Positions 56,972 to 64,000 of a stretch of 64,000 nt of DNA are shown here, piece by piece. The notes beneath the pieces are model-generated. The model worked only from the letters and a program-made list of their open reading frames with translations, ran no database searches and was not told where the DNA came from. Position 1 is the first letter of the stretch, and each line of letters opens with the position of its first letter. This DNA comes from Alteribacillus iranensis (GTDB taxonomy: Bacteria > Bacillota > Bacilli > Bacillales > Marinococcaceae), in the NCBI RefSeq assembly GCF_900113025.1, contig NZ_FONT01000001.1:620001-684000 (forward strand), written 5' to 3'. Both the position numbers and the translations under genes were made by a program.

Positions 56972-57967
56972 CTATTCCTCCTGGTTTCCTATTTCTCGCT
57001 CAATAATCCCTGTTACGTCTTCGTTTATCATCTGCTTTGCTTGTCGAATGGCATGGAATATGGCAGTGTGATCCGAAGAACCGTGCGCTTTAATCACCGG
57101 TGCCTTCAAGCCAAATAAGCCTGCCCCTCCGTAATGAGAATAGCTCATTTTTTCTTTTATTTTTGTAAAGCTATGTTTTAACATACCCGCGGCCACTTTG
57201 TTCATAAATGTAGATGTAAGCTCTTTTTTCAGCAGGGTGAACAACGTGCCGGCCGTACCTTCAATCGATTTAAGAATTAAATTTCCAGAAAAGCCATCAC
57301 AAACTGCCACATCGCATACGCCATTTAACAAATCCCTGGCTTCTACATTCCCAATAAAGTGAAGTTGCGATTGAGACAGCAATTCAAAAGCTTCTTTTGA
57401 TAGCTCATTTCCTTTTCCATCTTCTGTTCCAACGTTTACTAGACCTACTCTCGGAGAGTCGACTTTCTTAACCATCTCCAAATAAGTGGCTCCTATGATA
57501 GCGTTTTGTAGAAGGTGATTCGGCTTAGCGTCAACATTAGCCCCTACATCTAATAACAAAAAGCCTTCCCCATCCACGGTTGGAAGCATAGGAGCCAATG
57601 CAGGTCTTTCAATCCCTTTGATTCTTCCTACGTGCAGTAGCCCAGCTGTCATCAACGCACCAGTGTTTCCTGAAGAAATACAAGCATCCGCACGTCCTTC
57701 TTTCACTTCCTTCACAGCCAGTACCATGGAAGCTTCTTTTTTTCTTCTTACAGCAATCGTAGGAACATCATCATCTTTTATTTTTTCTTCAGTATGCAAA
57801 ATAGAAATCCTTTTATGATTACTCGTGAGGTGTTTTTGTATTTCTGACTCGTTTCCTACTAATGTAACCTCCACATCCTCAAAAGATCGAACAGCAGCCA
57901 TAGCACCTGCCACGTGTGCCTTTGGCGCTTGATCTCCTCCCATTGCATCAATGACTATTTTCATCAT
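56972..57967 (-). CDS. plsX: Phosphate acyltransferase PlsX
   Basis: Makes acyl-phosphate from acyl-ACP, which PlsY uses to acylate glycerol-3-phosphate; also able to work in reverse. The 331 residues start [22 protein letters not shown], with [14 protein letters not shown] near 97 and [17 protein letters not shown] near 222. AAAGGAG precedes the ATG. It links to fakA-degV nearby, whose product is the same acyl-phosphate. Confidence 0.98.
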   Translation of the reverse strand: MMKIVIDAMGGDQAPKAHVAGAMAAVRSFEDVEVTLVGNESEIQKHLTSNHKRISILHTEEKIKDDDVPTIAVRRKKEASMVLAVKEVKEGRADACISSGNTGALMTAGLLHVGRIKGIERPALAPMLPTVDGEGFLLLDVGANVDAKPNHLLQNAIIGATYLEMVKKVDSPRVGLVNVGTEDGKGNELSKEAFELLSQSQLHFIGNVEARDLLNGVCDVAVCDGFSGNLILKSIEGTAGTLFTLLKKELTSTFMNKVAAGMLKHSFTKIKEKMSYSHYGGAGLFGLKAPVIKAHGSSDHTAIFHAIRQAKQMINEDVTGIIEREIGNQEE

Positions 57968-58000
57968 GTACGTTCTCCTTTTCGTCCGTCTCGTGACAAA

Positions 58001-58555
58001 CTAAAGTCTTGACCGATACATCGTAAATTCTCCACGAAATACGACTTCCCGATTTACTTTACTAGTTACTTCTACTAGTGTTTTTGCTTTTCCCGCTTCT
58101 GTAACTACGGCTCTTGCCACAACTCTTTCGCCTATTTTCACTTGTCTCATAAAGTTAACAGAAGCTTTGTTCGTTAATGCTAACTCATCGTTAATAATAG
58201 CTACCGCTAAAGAATTAGCTTGCGCAAACAAAAAATGACCACGCGCTATATCGTTCCGATAAAATACATGCTCTTCTTTAATATCTAATATAGATATCGC
58301 TTCTTTATCTAGCTGTAAGTCAATGATTTCGCCTATAACTTCCTCAGGAGCAAGTGCTTTCACTTCATCATAGTGCTCTCTAGCCGCATGTTTCATTCGT
58401 TCTCTTAATTCAGGAATGGAGAGTTCCAAACGATCAAGACGGATTGTTTGCACACTCACCTTAAACAATTCAGCTAATGATTCGTCAGTTATAAACGGAT
58501 CTGAAGCTATTTTGTCTTTCAGAAGTCGCTGCCTTTCTTTTTTACTATGCTTCAC
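58001..58555 (-). CDS. fapR: Fatty acid/phospholipid synthesis repressor FapR
   Basis: Repressor of lipid synthesis genes in Gram-positives, released by malonyl-CoA. N-terminal helix-turn-helix ([24 protein letters not shown], about 22-45) and C-terminal hot-dog fold with [28 protein letters not shown]-type features. The frame begins at an ATG (58573), but GTG at 58555 gives KHSKKERQ, which aligns with the B. subtilis start (184 residues) and has GGTGGG 6 bases upstream. Its promoter carries a FapR operator, so it is autoregulated together with plsX-fabD-fabG. Confidence 0.97.
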   Translation of the reverse strand: MKHSKKERQRLLKDKIASDPFITDESLAELFKVSVQTIRLDRLELSIPELRERMKHAAREHYDEVKALAPEEVIGEIIDLQLDKEAISILDIKEEHVFYRNDIARGHFLFAQANSLAVAIINDELALTNKASVNFMRQVKIGERVVARAVVTEAGKAKTLVEVTSKVNREVVFRGEFTMYRSRL

Positions 58556-58577
58556 GACTGGCCCACCATCCACTTCT

Positions 58578-58594
58578 ATGACTAGGTACTAAAA
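58578..58594 (-). promoter_or_regulatory. FapR operator
   Basis: On the minus strand TTTTAGTACCTAGTCAT matches the known FapR box core TTAGTACCTAGTCTTA with at most one or two changes. It covers the expected transcription start just downstream of the -10 box at 58597-58602, the usual position for FapR repression. Confidence 0.85.
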
Positions 58595-58596
58595 GT

Positions 58597-58625
58597 AGTA
58601 TATATTCCCCCATTTTGTATTTCAA
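58597..58625 (-). promoter_or_regulatory. Sigma-A promoter for fapR-plsX-fabD-fabG(-acpP)
   Basis: TTGAAA (58625-58620), 17-base spacer, TATACT (58602-58597) on the minus strand, between recG and fapR. Confidence 0.85.
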
Positions 58626-58631
58626 CCGCTC

Positions 58632-60677
58632 CTAATCGAGCTTTGTTCCACTCCATGCTCCGCTTTGTTTCACATGATTTCGTAAATATAAAAATGAATC
58701 GTCCTCCCAAAATTGCTCCATGTTTATAAAGTGAATGGCATCTTTACGAGCGGTTTCCAGCGCTCGGTAATCATGGACGACGTCAGCAATCTTAAAGTCA
58801 GGTAACCCGCTCTGTTTACTTCCAAAAAAGTCGCCAGGGCCTCGTAATTCTAAGTCTTTTTCTGACAGCGCAAAACCATCTTGCGTCTCTTCCATAATCT
58901 GCATTCGTTCCTTGCCCGTTTCCCCTTTCGGATCAGCTAATAAAATACAAAATGACTGATGTTCTCCTCTACCCACTCGCCCGCGAAGTTGATGAAGCTG
59001 TGATAGTCCAAAGCGATCTGCGTCATATATAAGCATCACAGTTGCATTTGGTACATTCACCCCGACTTCCACCACAGTAGTAGAGACGAGAATGTCGGTA
59101 GCGCCATTGGAAAACGATGCCATAACTTCTTCTTTTTCTTCCGAATGAAGCCTGCCATGCATTAAAGCAACTTGATATTCTGTGAAAAATTGCTGCAGCT
59201 GTGCATGTACGTCAATGGCGTTTTGAACATCAAGCTTATCCGATTCTTCAATAAGTGGACAAATGACATATGCTTGTCTTCCTTTTTTCAGTTCCTTTTG
59301 TATAAAAAATAGCACTCTCTCAAGCATAGGAGGCTTTACCCAATAAGTCTGAATTTGTTTACGTCCTGCAGGAAGTTCATCAATAATGGAAACATCCATG
59401 TCACCAAAAACAGAAATAGCCAGTGTACGGGGTATTGGTGTAGCTGTCATAAATAAAACATCAGGCTCGTACCCTTTATCACGGAGAGCTCGCCGTTGAT
59501 TAACACCGAAGCGATGTTGTTCATCGGTAATGACAAGACCAAGATTATTGAAGTGTACGTCTTCTTGGATTAAAGCATGAGTTCCTACAACAATATCTAC
59601 GTTTCCTTCTCTAATCGAATCATTTATCTCTTGTCTCTTTTTTCCTTTTGTTGAACCAGTAAGTAGTGTAATGGTTACATCCGTCTCTTTAAACAAATCT
59701 TGTAATCCTTGAAAATGTTGCTCTGCTAATATCTCTGTTGGAACCATGAGAGCTGACTGCATTCCGGACAAGTGAGCCCCAAACATTGCTACTGAGGCTA
59801 CCACTGTTTTACCAGACCCTACATCGCCCTGTAACAACCGATTCATTTTCAAAGGTTGTTTCATATCAGTGATAATTTCTTTTATTACTCGATGCTGTGC
59901 GTCAGTTAGAGAAAAAGGTAATGAATCAATGAAAGAGAAAAGGGAAGATTCTTCAAATGTATGGGTTACCCCTTGAGAAGACATACGTTCTCGTCTCTTA
60001 AAAGCTTGCATATTTAGTTGAAACAGTAGCAGTTCCTCATAGACAAGTCTTCGTCTCGCATGTTTCAACTGTTCTGCTGTTTCAGGAAAGTGGATAGACT
60101 CATAAGCCTCTTTCTTTCCAGGAAGCTTATAAGTTTTTCGGATGGCAGCTGGTAATGTTTCTTCGATATCAGCCCCAAACCGTTGCAATGCCTGATTCAT
60201 AAAACGTCGTAACTGCTTTACCGTCACGCTGCCTGTCGCCGAGTACACAGGTTCCATTTTTCTTGAGCTGTCAGAACTGCCAAATTTCACGTCCTGTCCC
60301 GTGATTGTTAACTTATATTTATCCCATTTTCCGGTAACTACTATCGTGTGGCCTATGTTTAACTTTTTCTTCAAAAAATGTCGATTGAAAAATACTGCAG
60401 TTACTAGGATGTTCTCAACAGCCAGACGAACTGTCAAACGAGATTTTTTCTTCCCGTAAAACCGGACAACCGCTTCTGACTGAACTTTGCCTTCAATGGT
60501 GACTCGTTCCCCATGCTTTAGATTTTCAATCGGCTGTACTTCGAAATTATCATAACGATAAGGAAAATGCTGAATCAGATCATTTAACGTTCGGATGCCA
60601 AGCTGGTTTAATTCAGTTTCTTTGTCATCTCCAACTCCCTTAAGAACGGAGACTGATTGTTGAAGCTGCGAATTCAT
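58632..60677 (-). CDS. recG: ATP-dependent DNA helicase RecG
   Basis: Branch-migration helicase that regresses stalled forks. From the ATG at 60677 (681 residues, close to B. subtilis) it has a wedge/OB domain (about 60-160), helicase motif I LLQGDVGSGKTVVASVAM near 285, DExH box LVITDEQHRFG near 385, and TFPR-type motifs VSTTVVEVGVNVPNA and QLHQLRGRVGRG. An in-frame ATG at 60710 overlaps degV. The ribosome site is weak. It sits between degV and the fapR promoter. Confidence 0.97.
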   Translation of the reverse strand: MNSQLQQSVSVLKGVGDDKETELNQLGIRTLNDLIQHFPYRYDNFEVQPIENLKHGERVTIEGKVQSEAVVRFYGKKKSRLTVRLAVENILVTAVFFNRHFLKKKLNIGHTIVVTGKWDKYKLTITGQDVKFGSSDSSRKMEPVYSATGSVTVKQLRRFMNQALQRFGADIEETLPAAIRKTYKLPGKKEAYESIHFPETAEQLKHARRRLVYEELLLFQLNMQAFKRRERMSSQGVTHTFEESSLFSFIDSLPFSLTDAQHRVIKEIITDMKQPLKMNRLLQGDVGSGKTVVASVAMFGAHLSGMQSALMVPTEILAEQHFQGLQDLFKETDVTITLLTGSTKGKKRQEINDSIREGNVDIVVGTHALIQEDVHFNNLGLVITDEQHRFGVNQRRALRDKGYEPDVLFMTATPIPRTLAISVFGDMDVSIIDELPAGRKQIQTYWVKPPMLERVLFFIQKELKKGRQAYVICPLIEESDKLDVQNAIDVHAQLQQFFTEYQVALMHGRLHSEEKEEVMASFSNGATDILVSTTVVEVGVNVPNATVMLIYDADRFGLSQLHQLRGRVGRGEHQSFCILLADPKGETGKERMQIMEETQDGFALSEKDLELRGPGDFFGSKQSGLPDFKIADVVHDYRALETARKDAIHFINMEQFWEDDSFLYLRNHVKQSGAWSGTKLD

Positions 60678-60693
60678 GTTATCGATCCCATTT

Positions 60694-61560
60694 CTATGCT
60701 TTGGTGACACTTACTGCTAATGTCCCTCGCCCTGTATGTGAACCAATGACTGCTCCAATATCCGTCAAGGTTGTCGTTTGAATGTTTAAGTAGGTACTAA
60801 CCTCTTCTAACATCTCTTCTCCGCTATTTAATGAACCCGCGTGAGACACTCCAATATGAACGGGAGCATCACCGTATTGTTCTTGCAGAGCATTCTTTAT
60901 AATATGTAACGCTCTCTTTTTACCTCTTGCTTTTTGAACAGGGCACACTTCTCCCTCTTCAGTAAGACCGAGAACAGGTTTCATTTTTAACAGGGACCCT
61001 ATCAATGCAGATGCTCGTCCAATACGACCATTTTTTTGAAGAAACTCTAATGTGTCTACTAAGAAATAAACAGTTGTGTCATTTAACAGCTGTGTTAGTC
61101 TTTCGTGACACGCCTCTGCTGAAGCTCCTTCTTGAGCCATCTTTGCTAATTCAACCACAATGATTCCTAATGCATACGAAGCACGTTTTGAATCAACGAC
61201 TTCCACATGAACCTCGTCTTCTACTTGCTCAGCCGCCAACGCCGCCGATTGTAAAGTCCCACTCAATTTAGATGATATGTGCAGGGATAGGATTTTAATA
61301 TTTTCTTCTTTATGTTTTTCAACAATACGGCGATACACTGTTTCAAACTCATACGGAGCAGGCTGAGAGGTAGTTGGAAGTTGATCCATGGATTCCTGTT
61401 TTTCATAAAACTCCTCTGAAGTCAGTGTCACTCCATCTTGAAAGGTTTCATTTCCCATGATGACTTTAAGAGGTACAACAGATATGTCATATTTTTTCAG
61501 AAGATCACTCGGTATATCTGCAGTACTGTCTGTTACTATTTTTACGTTTGAGGTCATCAT
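60694..61560 (-). CDS. DegV/FakB-family fatty acid-binding protein
   Basis: DegV proteins bind one fatty acid and present it to the kinase FakA, giving acyl-phosphate. The 288 residues have the family's IVTDSTADIPSDLLKKY at the start, the fatty-acid contact TTSQPAPYEF near 58-67 and the C-terminal GSHTGRGTLAVSV with the binding His. AAGGAG precedes the ATG. It is 32 bases after fakA. In B. subtilis this place holds sdaAB-sdaAA instead, and DegV proteins are encoded elsewhere. I give no symbol because several paralogues usually exist. Confidence 0.93.
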   Translation of the reverse strand: MMTSNVKIVTDSTADIPSDLLKKYDISVVPLKVIMGNETFQDGVTLTSEEFYEKQESMDQLPTTSQPAPYEFETVYRRIVEKHKEENIKILSLHISSKLSGTLQSAALAAEQVEDEVHVEVVDSKRASYALGIIVVELAKMAQEGASAEACHERLTQLLNDTTVYFLVDTLEFLQKNGRIGRASALIGSLLKMKPVLGLTEEGEVCPVQKARGKKRALHIIKNALQEQYGDAPVHIGVSHAGSLNSGEEMLEEVSTYLNIQTTTLTDIGAVIGSHTGRGTLAVSVTKA

Positions 61561-61592
61561 GATTCTCCTTTCTATAAAAACAAATGACGTAC

Positions 61593-63299
61593 TTACTCAA
61601 CTGATATAATAAACGGGTATAAAGGCTGCCCCCCCTGATGGACTTCTACTTCCACCTCATCATCAATGCTTTCAATGAAAGTCACCATGAATTGTTCAGT
61701 CTCTTCATTTCCTTCTTCCCCACGAATTAACGTGACAATTTCCGTCTCTTCGTCTATTAGTTTTTGTAAAAGTGTCTTTGCAACGTCAGTTATATCCTGG
61801 CCTGATGCTACAATTTCTTTTTCAGCAATCCCCATGTAATCTCCTTCTTTTATCTCAATGCCGTCAATGGAAGTATCACGCACAGCATATGTCAACTGTC
61901 CTGTTTTCACCTGTTCCTTCGCTTCTTTCATCGCTTGAAGGTTATCTTCTGCACTGCCTGTTTCATCGAATGCGAATAAGGCACTTATTCCTTGTGGTAC
62001 GGAGGATGTTGGTACAATATACACATGTGAACCGCTTACCTCAGCAGCTTGCTCGGCGGCCATAATGATATTACCGTTATTTGGCAGGACAAATATGTGA
62101 CGGGCATTTACTTTCTCAATAGAATGAATTATATCTTCGGTGCTTGGATTCATTGTTTGTCCACCTTCAATGACTTCGCTTGCACCAAGGCTTTTGAATA
62201 ATTCTTCTATCCCTTTCCCCATGGAAACTGTTACAAATCCAAAATCTGCTCTGACCTCTTCCCTTTCAGAGTTCCGGTCTGTCTCTTCCTGTAAGGGGGT
62301 TGTTGAGACTTCTGCTTCATTCTGTTCACGGTGCAATGCCTCATGTTGTTCTCTCATATTGTCTACCTTCACATGGATAAGACTTCCATATTTTTGAGCT
62401 TTTGAGAGCACATTACCAGGATATTCTGCATGGATATGTATTTTTATTAAATCGTCATCACTAACAACTAAAAGGGAATCCCCATGCTCAGAAAGCTCTT
62501 CTCTAAATACATTTTCGTCAAAAAGATGATTGGCCTTTTCATGGTCAAATTTTACCATCACTTCTGTGCAATAACCAAACGTAATATCCTCTGGTGCCAA
62601 TGGAGCATGGGATATTTGATGATGCTCCACCTTTACAAGGTCCTCTAAATCAGGTAATGCTGATTCTTCATTTTGATGTGTATTTCTTCCTTCTAACGCA
62701 TGTAACATTCCTTCATAGATATATACTAGTCCTTGTCCGCCTGAATCGACGACGCCGACTTCTTTTAAAACAGGAAGCAATTGAGGCGTTTTTTCCAAAG
62801 ATACTTTTGCGTTTGACACAACTTTTGAAAGCCAATCTGCCGGGCTTGTGTCATCAGGTATTTTCTTGCTCCATTGCGAAGCATCTTTCGCTACGGTCAG
62901 AATGGTCCCCTCCACAGGCTTCATCACTGCTTTATAAGCAGTGTTCACCCCTTCTTCTAAAGCTTTTTTCAACACCTTTGTGTTTAGTTCCTTTTCTTTT
63001 TCGACAGCTTTAGCAAAACCACGGAATAACTGAGATAATATAACCCCAGAATTCCCTCGTGCCCCCATTAAAAGGCCTTTGGAAAAATGTTTCGCCACCT
63101 CTCCCGCGTGATCTGAAAGATGAGCCTGTACTTCTTTCACTCCCGAAGAGATTGTCAAGTTCATATTCGTCCCGGTATCCCCATCGGGTACAGGGAAAAC
63201 ATTTAATGCATCTACTTTTTTAGCATGTTTGTCTAACAGTGCTGCCCCCTCGGTAAACATATGGGACAGCTGTTTGCCATTTACTTTTTCCTCTGTCAC
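61593..63299 (-). CDS. fakA: Fatty acid kinase FakA (YloV, DAK phosphatase family)
   Basis: ATP-dependent kinase that phosphorylates a fatty acid held by FakB/DegV. The 568 residues start with a dihydroxyacetone-kinase-L-like domain whose Mg-binding acidic loop is NVFPVPDGDTGTNMNLT (about 33-49) and MGARGNSGVILSQLFRG near 80; a middle domain and a C-terminal DegV-like domain follow. Start is GTG with GGAGG 9 bases upstream. It lies between yloU and degV. Confidence 0.95.
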   Translation of the reverse strand: MTEEKVNGKQLSHMFTEGAALLDKHAKKVDALNVFPVPDGDTGTNMNLTISSGVKEVQAHLSDHAGEVAKHFSKGLLMGARGNSGVILSQLFRGFAKAVEKEKELNTKVLKKALEEGVNTAYKAVMKPVEGTILTVAKDASQWSKKIPDDTSPADWLSKVVSNAKVSLEKTPQLLPVLKEVGVVDSGGQGLVYIYEGMLHALEGRNTHQNEESALPDLEDLVKVEHHQISHAPLAPEDITFGYCTEVMVKFDHEKANHLFDENVFREELSEHGDSLLVVSDDDLIKIHIHAEYPGNVLSKAQKYGSLIHVKVDNMREQHEALHREQNEAEVSTTPLQEETDRNSEREEVRADFGFVTVSMGKGIEELFKSLGASEVIEGGQTMNPSTEDIIHSIEKVNARHIFVLPNNGNIIMAAEQAAEVSGSHVYIVPTSSVPQGISALFAFDETGSAEDNLQAMKEAKEQVKTGQLTYAVRDTSIDGIEIKEGDYMGIAEKEIVASGQDITDVAKTLLQKLIDEETEIVTLIRGEEGNEETEQFMVTFIESIDDEVEVEVHQGGQPLYPFIISVE

Positions 63300-63328
63300 C
63301 TTACACTTCCTCCTTACATCATACGATC

Positions 63329-63691
63329 CTAAGGCTGAGTCACTCGAACACCTTGAACATAAACATTCACCGATTCAACAGATAACCCAAGCATTTGCTG
63401 CAATTGGTATTTCACTTTGCTTTGAACGTTATATGCTACCTCAGAAATCTTCGTTCCGTAACTTACTATAATATACATATCAATATGAATTTCATCGTTT
63501 ACTTCTCTTATTACTACTCCTCGAGAGAAGTTTTCACGTCCCAGCATTTCTGTTATACCATCTTTAATTTGTTTCTGCGAAGCCATACCAACTATACCAT
63601 AGCAATCAATCGCCGCTCCGCCGGCAATTGTAGCTACTACTTCCTTCGAAACATCAATTGATCCTAATTGGGAATTCATCTCTATAGACAT
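63329..63691 (-). CDS. yloU: Asp23/Gls24 family protein YloU
   Basis: Small cytosolic protein of the alkaline-shock family, linked to cell-envelope stress and, by neighbourhood, to FakA. The 120 residues have the DUF322 pattern: LGSIDVSKEVVATIAGGAA, CYGIVGMASQ and VNDEIHIDMYIIVSYGTKI. GGAGGAGG precedes the ATG. It is divergent from rpmB, as in B. subtilis; length is identical to B. subtilis YloU. Confidence 0.95.
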   Translation of the reverse strand: MSIEMNSQLGSIDVSKEVVATIAGGAAIDCYGIVGMASQKQIKDGITEMLGRENFSRGVVIREVNDEIHIDMYIIVSYGTKISEVAYNVQSKVKYQLQQMLGLSVESVNVYVQGVRVTQP

Positions 63692-63799
63692 TAAAGAGCC
63701 TCCTCCTGATAACGTTTCCTTCCAAGAGCTACGGTTATTTTACTATACTCTAAACGTAAAGAAAAGCGGTGGTGCACTAAGCAAAGTCACTATTCCTTC

Positions 63800-63828
63800 T
63801 TGCATCGCTAATTACCCTATGCTAAAAT
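63800..63828 (+). promoter_or_regulatory. Sigma-A promoter for rpmB
   Basis: TTGCAT (63800-63805), 17-base spacer and TAAAAT (63823-63828), about 60 bases before rpmB. On the other strand I find no equally good promoter for yloU-fakA. Confidence 0.65.
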
Positions 63829-63888
63829 ATTCAAGTATGACTGATTGTGTAGCATGAATTGATGGCAAGATAAAAGGAGGTGCACGTT

Positions 63889-64000
63889 ATGGCACGGAAA
63901 TGCTATGTGACTGGAAAAGGTCCTAAATCCGGCAATAACCGTTCACACGCTAACAATGCAACGAAACGCCGCTGGGGCGCAAACGTTCAAAAAGTGCGCA
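63889..64000 (+). CDS. rpmB: Ribosomal protein bL28 (5' part)
   Basis: 50S subunit protein, cut by the window end after 37 codons. [20 protein letters not shown] and [12 protein letters not shown] match the family; AAGGAGGTG precedes the ATG. Position opposite yloU is as in B. subtilis. Only one Cys is visible in the first 37 residues, so the zinc-type CxxC pair is absent from this part. Confidence 0.96.
   Translation, partial: MARKCYVTGKGPKSGNNRSHANNATKRRWGANVQKVR

Noticed and set aside
63692-63888. Search for spoVM next to rpmB
   Set aside because: In B. subtilis spoVM lies on the far side of rpmB from yloU; the yloU-rpmB gap here holds only promoters, so its absence from this window says nothing about sporulation.

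Overview
The window is a chromosomal core segment of a low-GC endospore-former-type Firmicute, most likely a Bacillaceae member. The gene order is that of the Bacillus subtilis ylo-fla/che-frr region, read here in reverse: rpmB, yloU, fakA, degV, recG, fapR-plsX-fabD-fabG-acpP, rnc, smc, ftsY, ylxM-ffh-rpsP-khpA, ylqD-rimM-trmD, rplS, lepB, rbgA, rnhB, ylqG-ylqH, sucC-sucD, dprA, topA, trmFO, xerC-hslV-hslU-codY, the fla/che operon (flgB to swrB), rpsB, tsf, pyrH, frr. Almost everything is on the minus strand. The clear exceptions are rpmB at the right edge and one small UPF0435 gene at about 53.8 kb. The species cannot be named from the sequence. Several proteins have strongly acidic tails (RpsB, FliF, FtsY), which would fit a salt- or alkali-tolerant Bacillaceae but proves nothing.

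Layout, left to right. 0-3.5 kb holds translation and nucleotide genes (frr, pyrH, tsf, rpsB) with clear intrinsic terminators after tsf and rpsB. 3.5-27.8 kb is one tightly packed flagellar/chemotaxis operon read leftwards from a sigma-A-type promoter at about 27.78 kb: flgB flgC fliE fliF fliG fliH fliI fliJ ylxF fliK flgD flgE swrD fliL fliM fliY cheY fliO fliP fliQ fliR flhB flhA flhF flhG cheB cheC cheD sigD swrB. The operon lacks cheA and cheW, which in B. subtilis lie between cheB and cheC; here only about 28 bp separate those two genes. 28.2-33.4 kb is codY-hslU-hslV-xerC and trmFO. 33.4-38.8 kb is topA, dprA and sucDC. 38.8-39.7 kb is a repeat-bearing gene-poor stretch with a 269 bp inverted-repeat element. 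39.7-49.9 kb carries a small unknown gene, the YlqH/YlqG export-switch-like pair, rnhB, rbgA, lepB, rplS, trmD, rimM, ylqD, khpA, rpsP, ffh, ylxM and ftsY. 50-54.8 kb has smc, the lone plus-strand UPF0435 gene and rnc. 54.9-63.7 kb is a lipid-synthesis neighbourhood with recG embedded in it.

Functionally, the window joins flagellum assembly (basal body, export gate, C-ring, hook, the sigma-D switch), its likely nutritional regulator CodY encoded just upstream, co-translational targeting (Ffh, FtsY, with FlhF as the flagellar SRP-like GTPase), ribosome components and maturation, and phospholipid precursor supply. The most informative departures from the B. subtilis arrangement are the missing cheA-cheW, a DegV/FakB-family gene next to fakA and just before the FapR regulon, the plus-strand UPF0435 gene between smc and rnc, and two inverted-repeat elements. 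I found no phage, transposase, CRISPR, tRNA, rRNA or toxin-antitoxin genes. This is mostly conserved core genome and I do not see a convincing undescribed multi-gene system.
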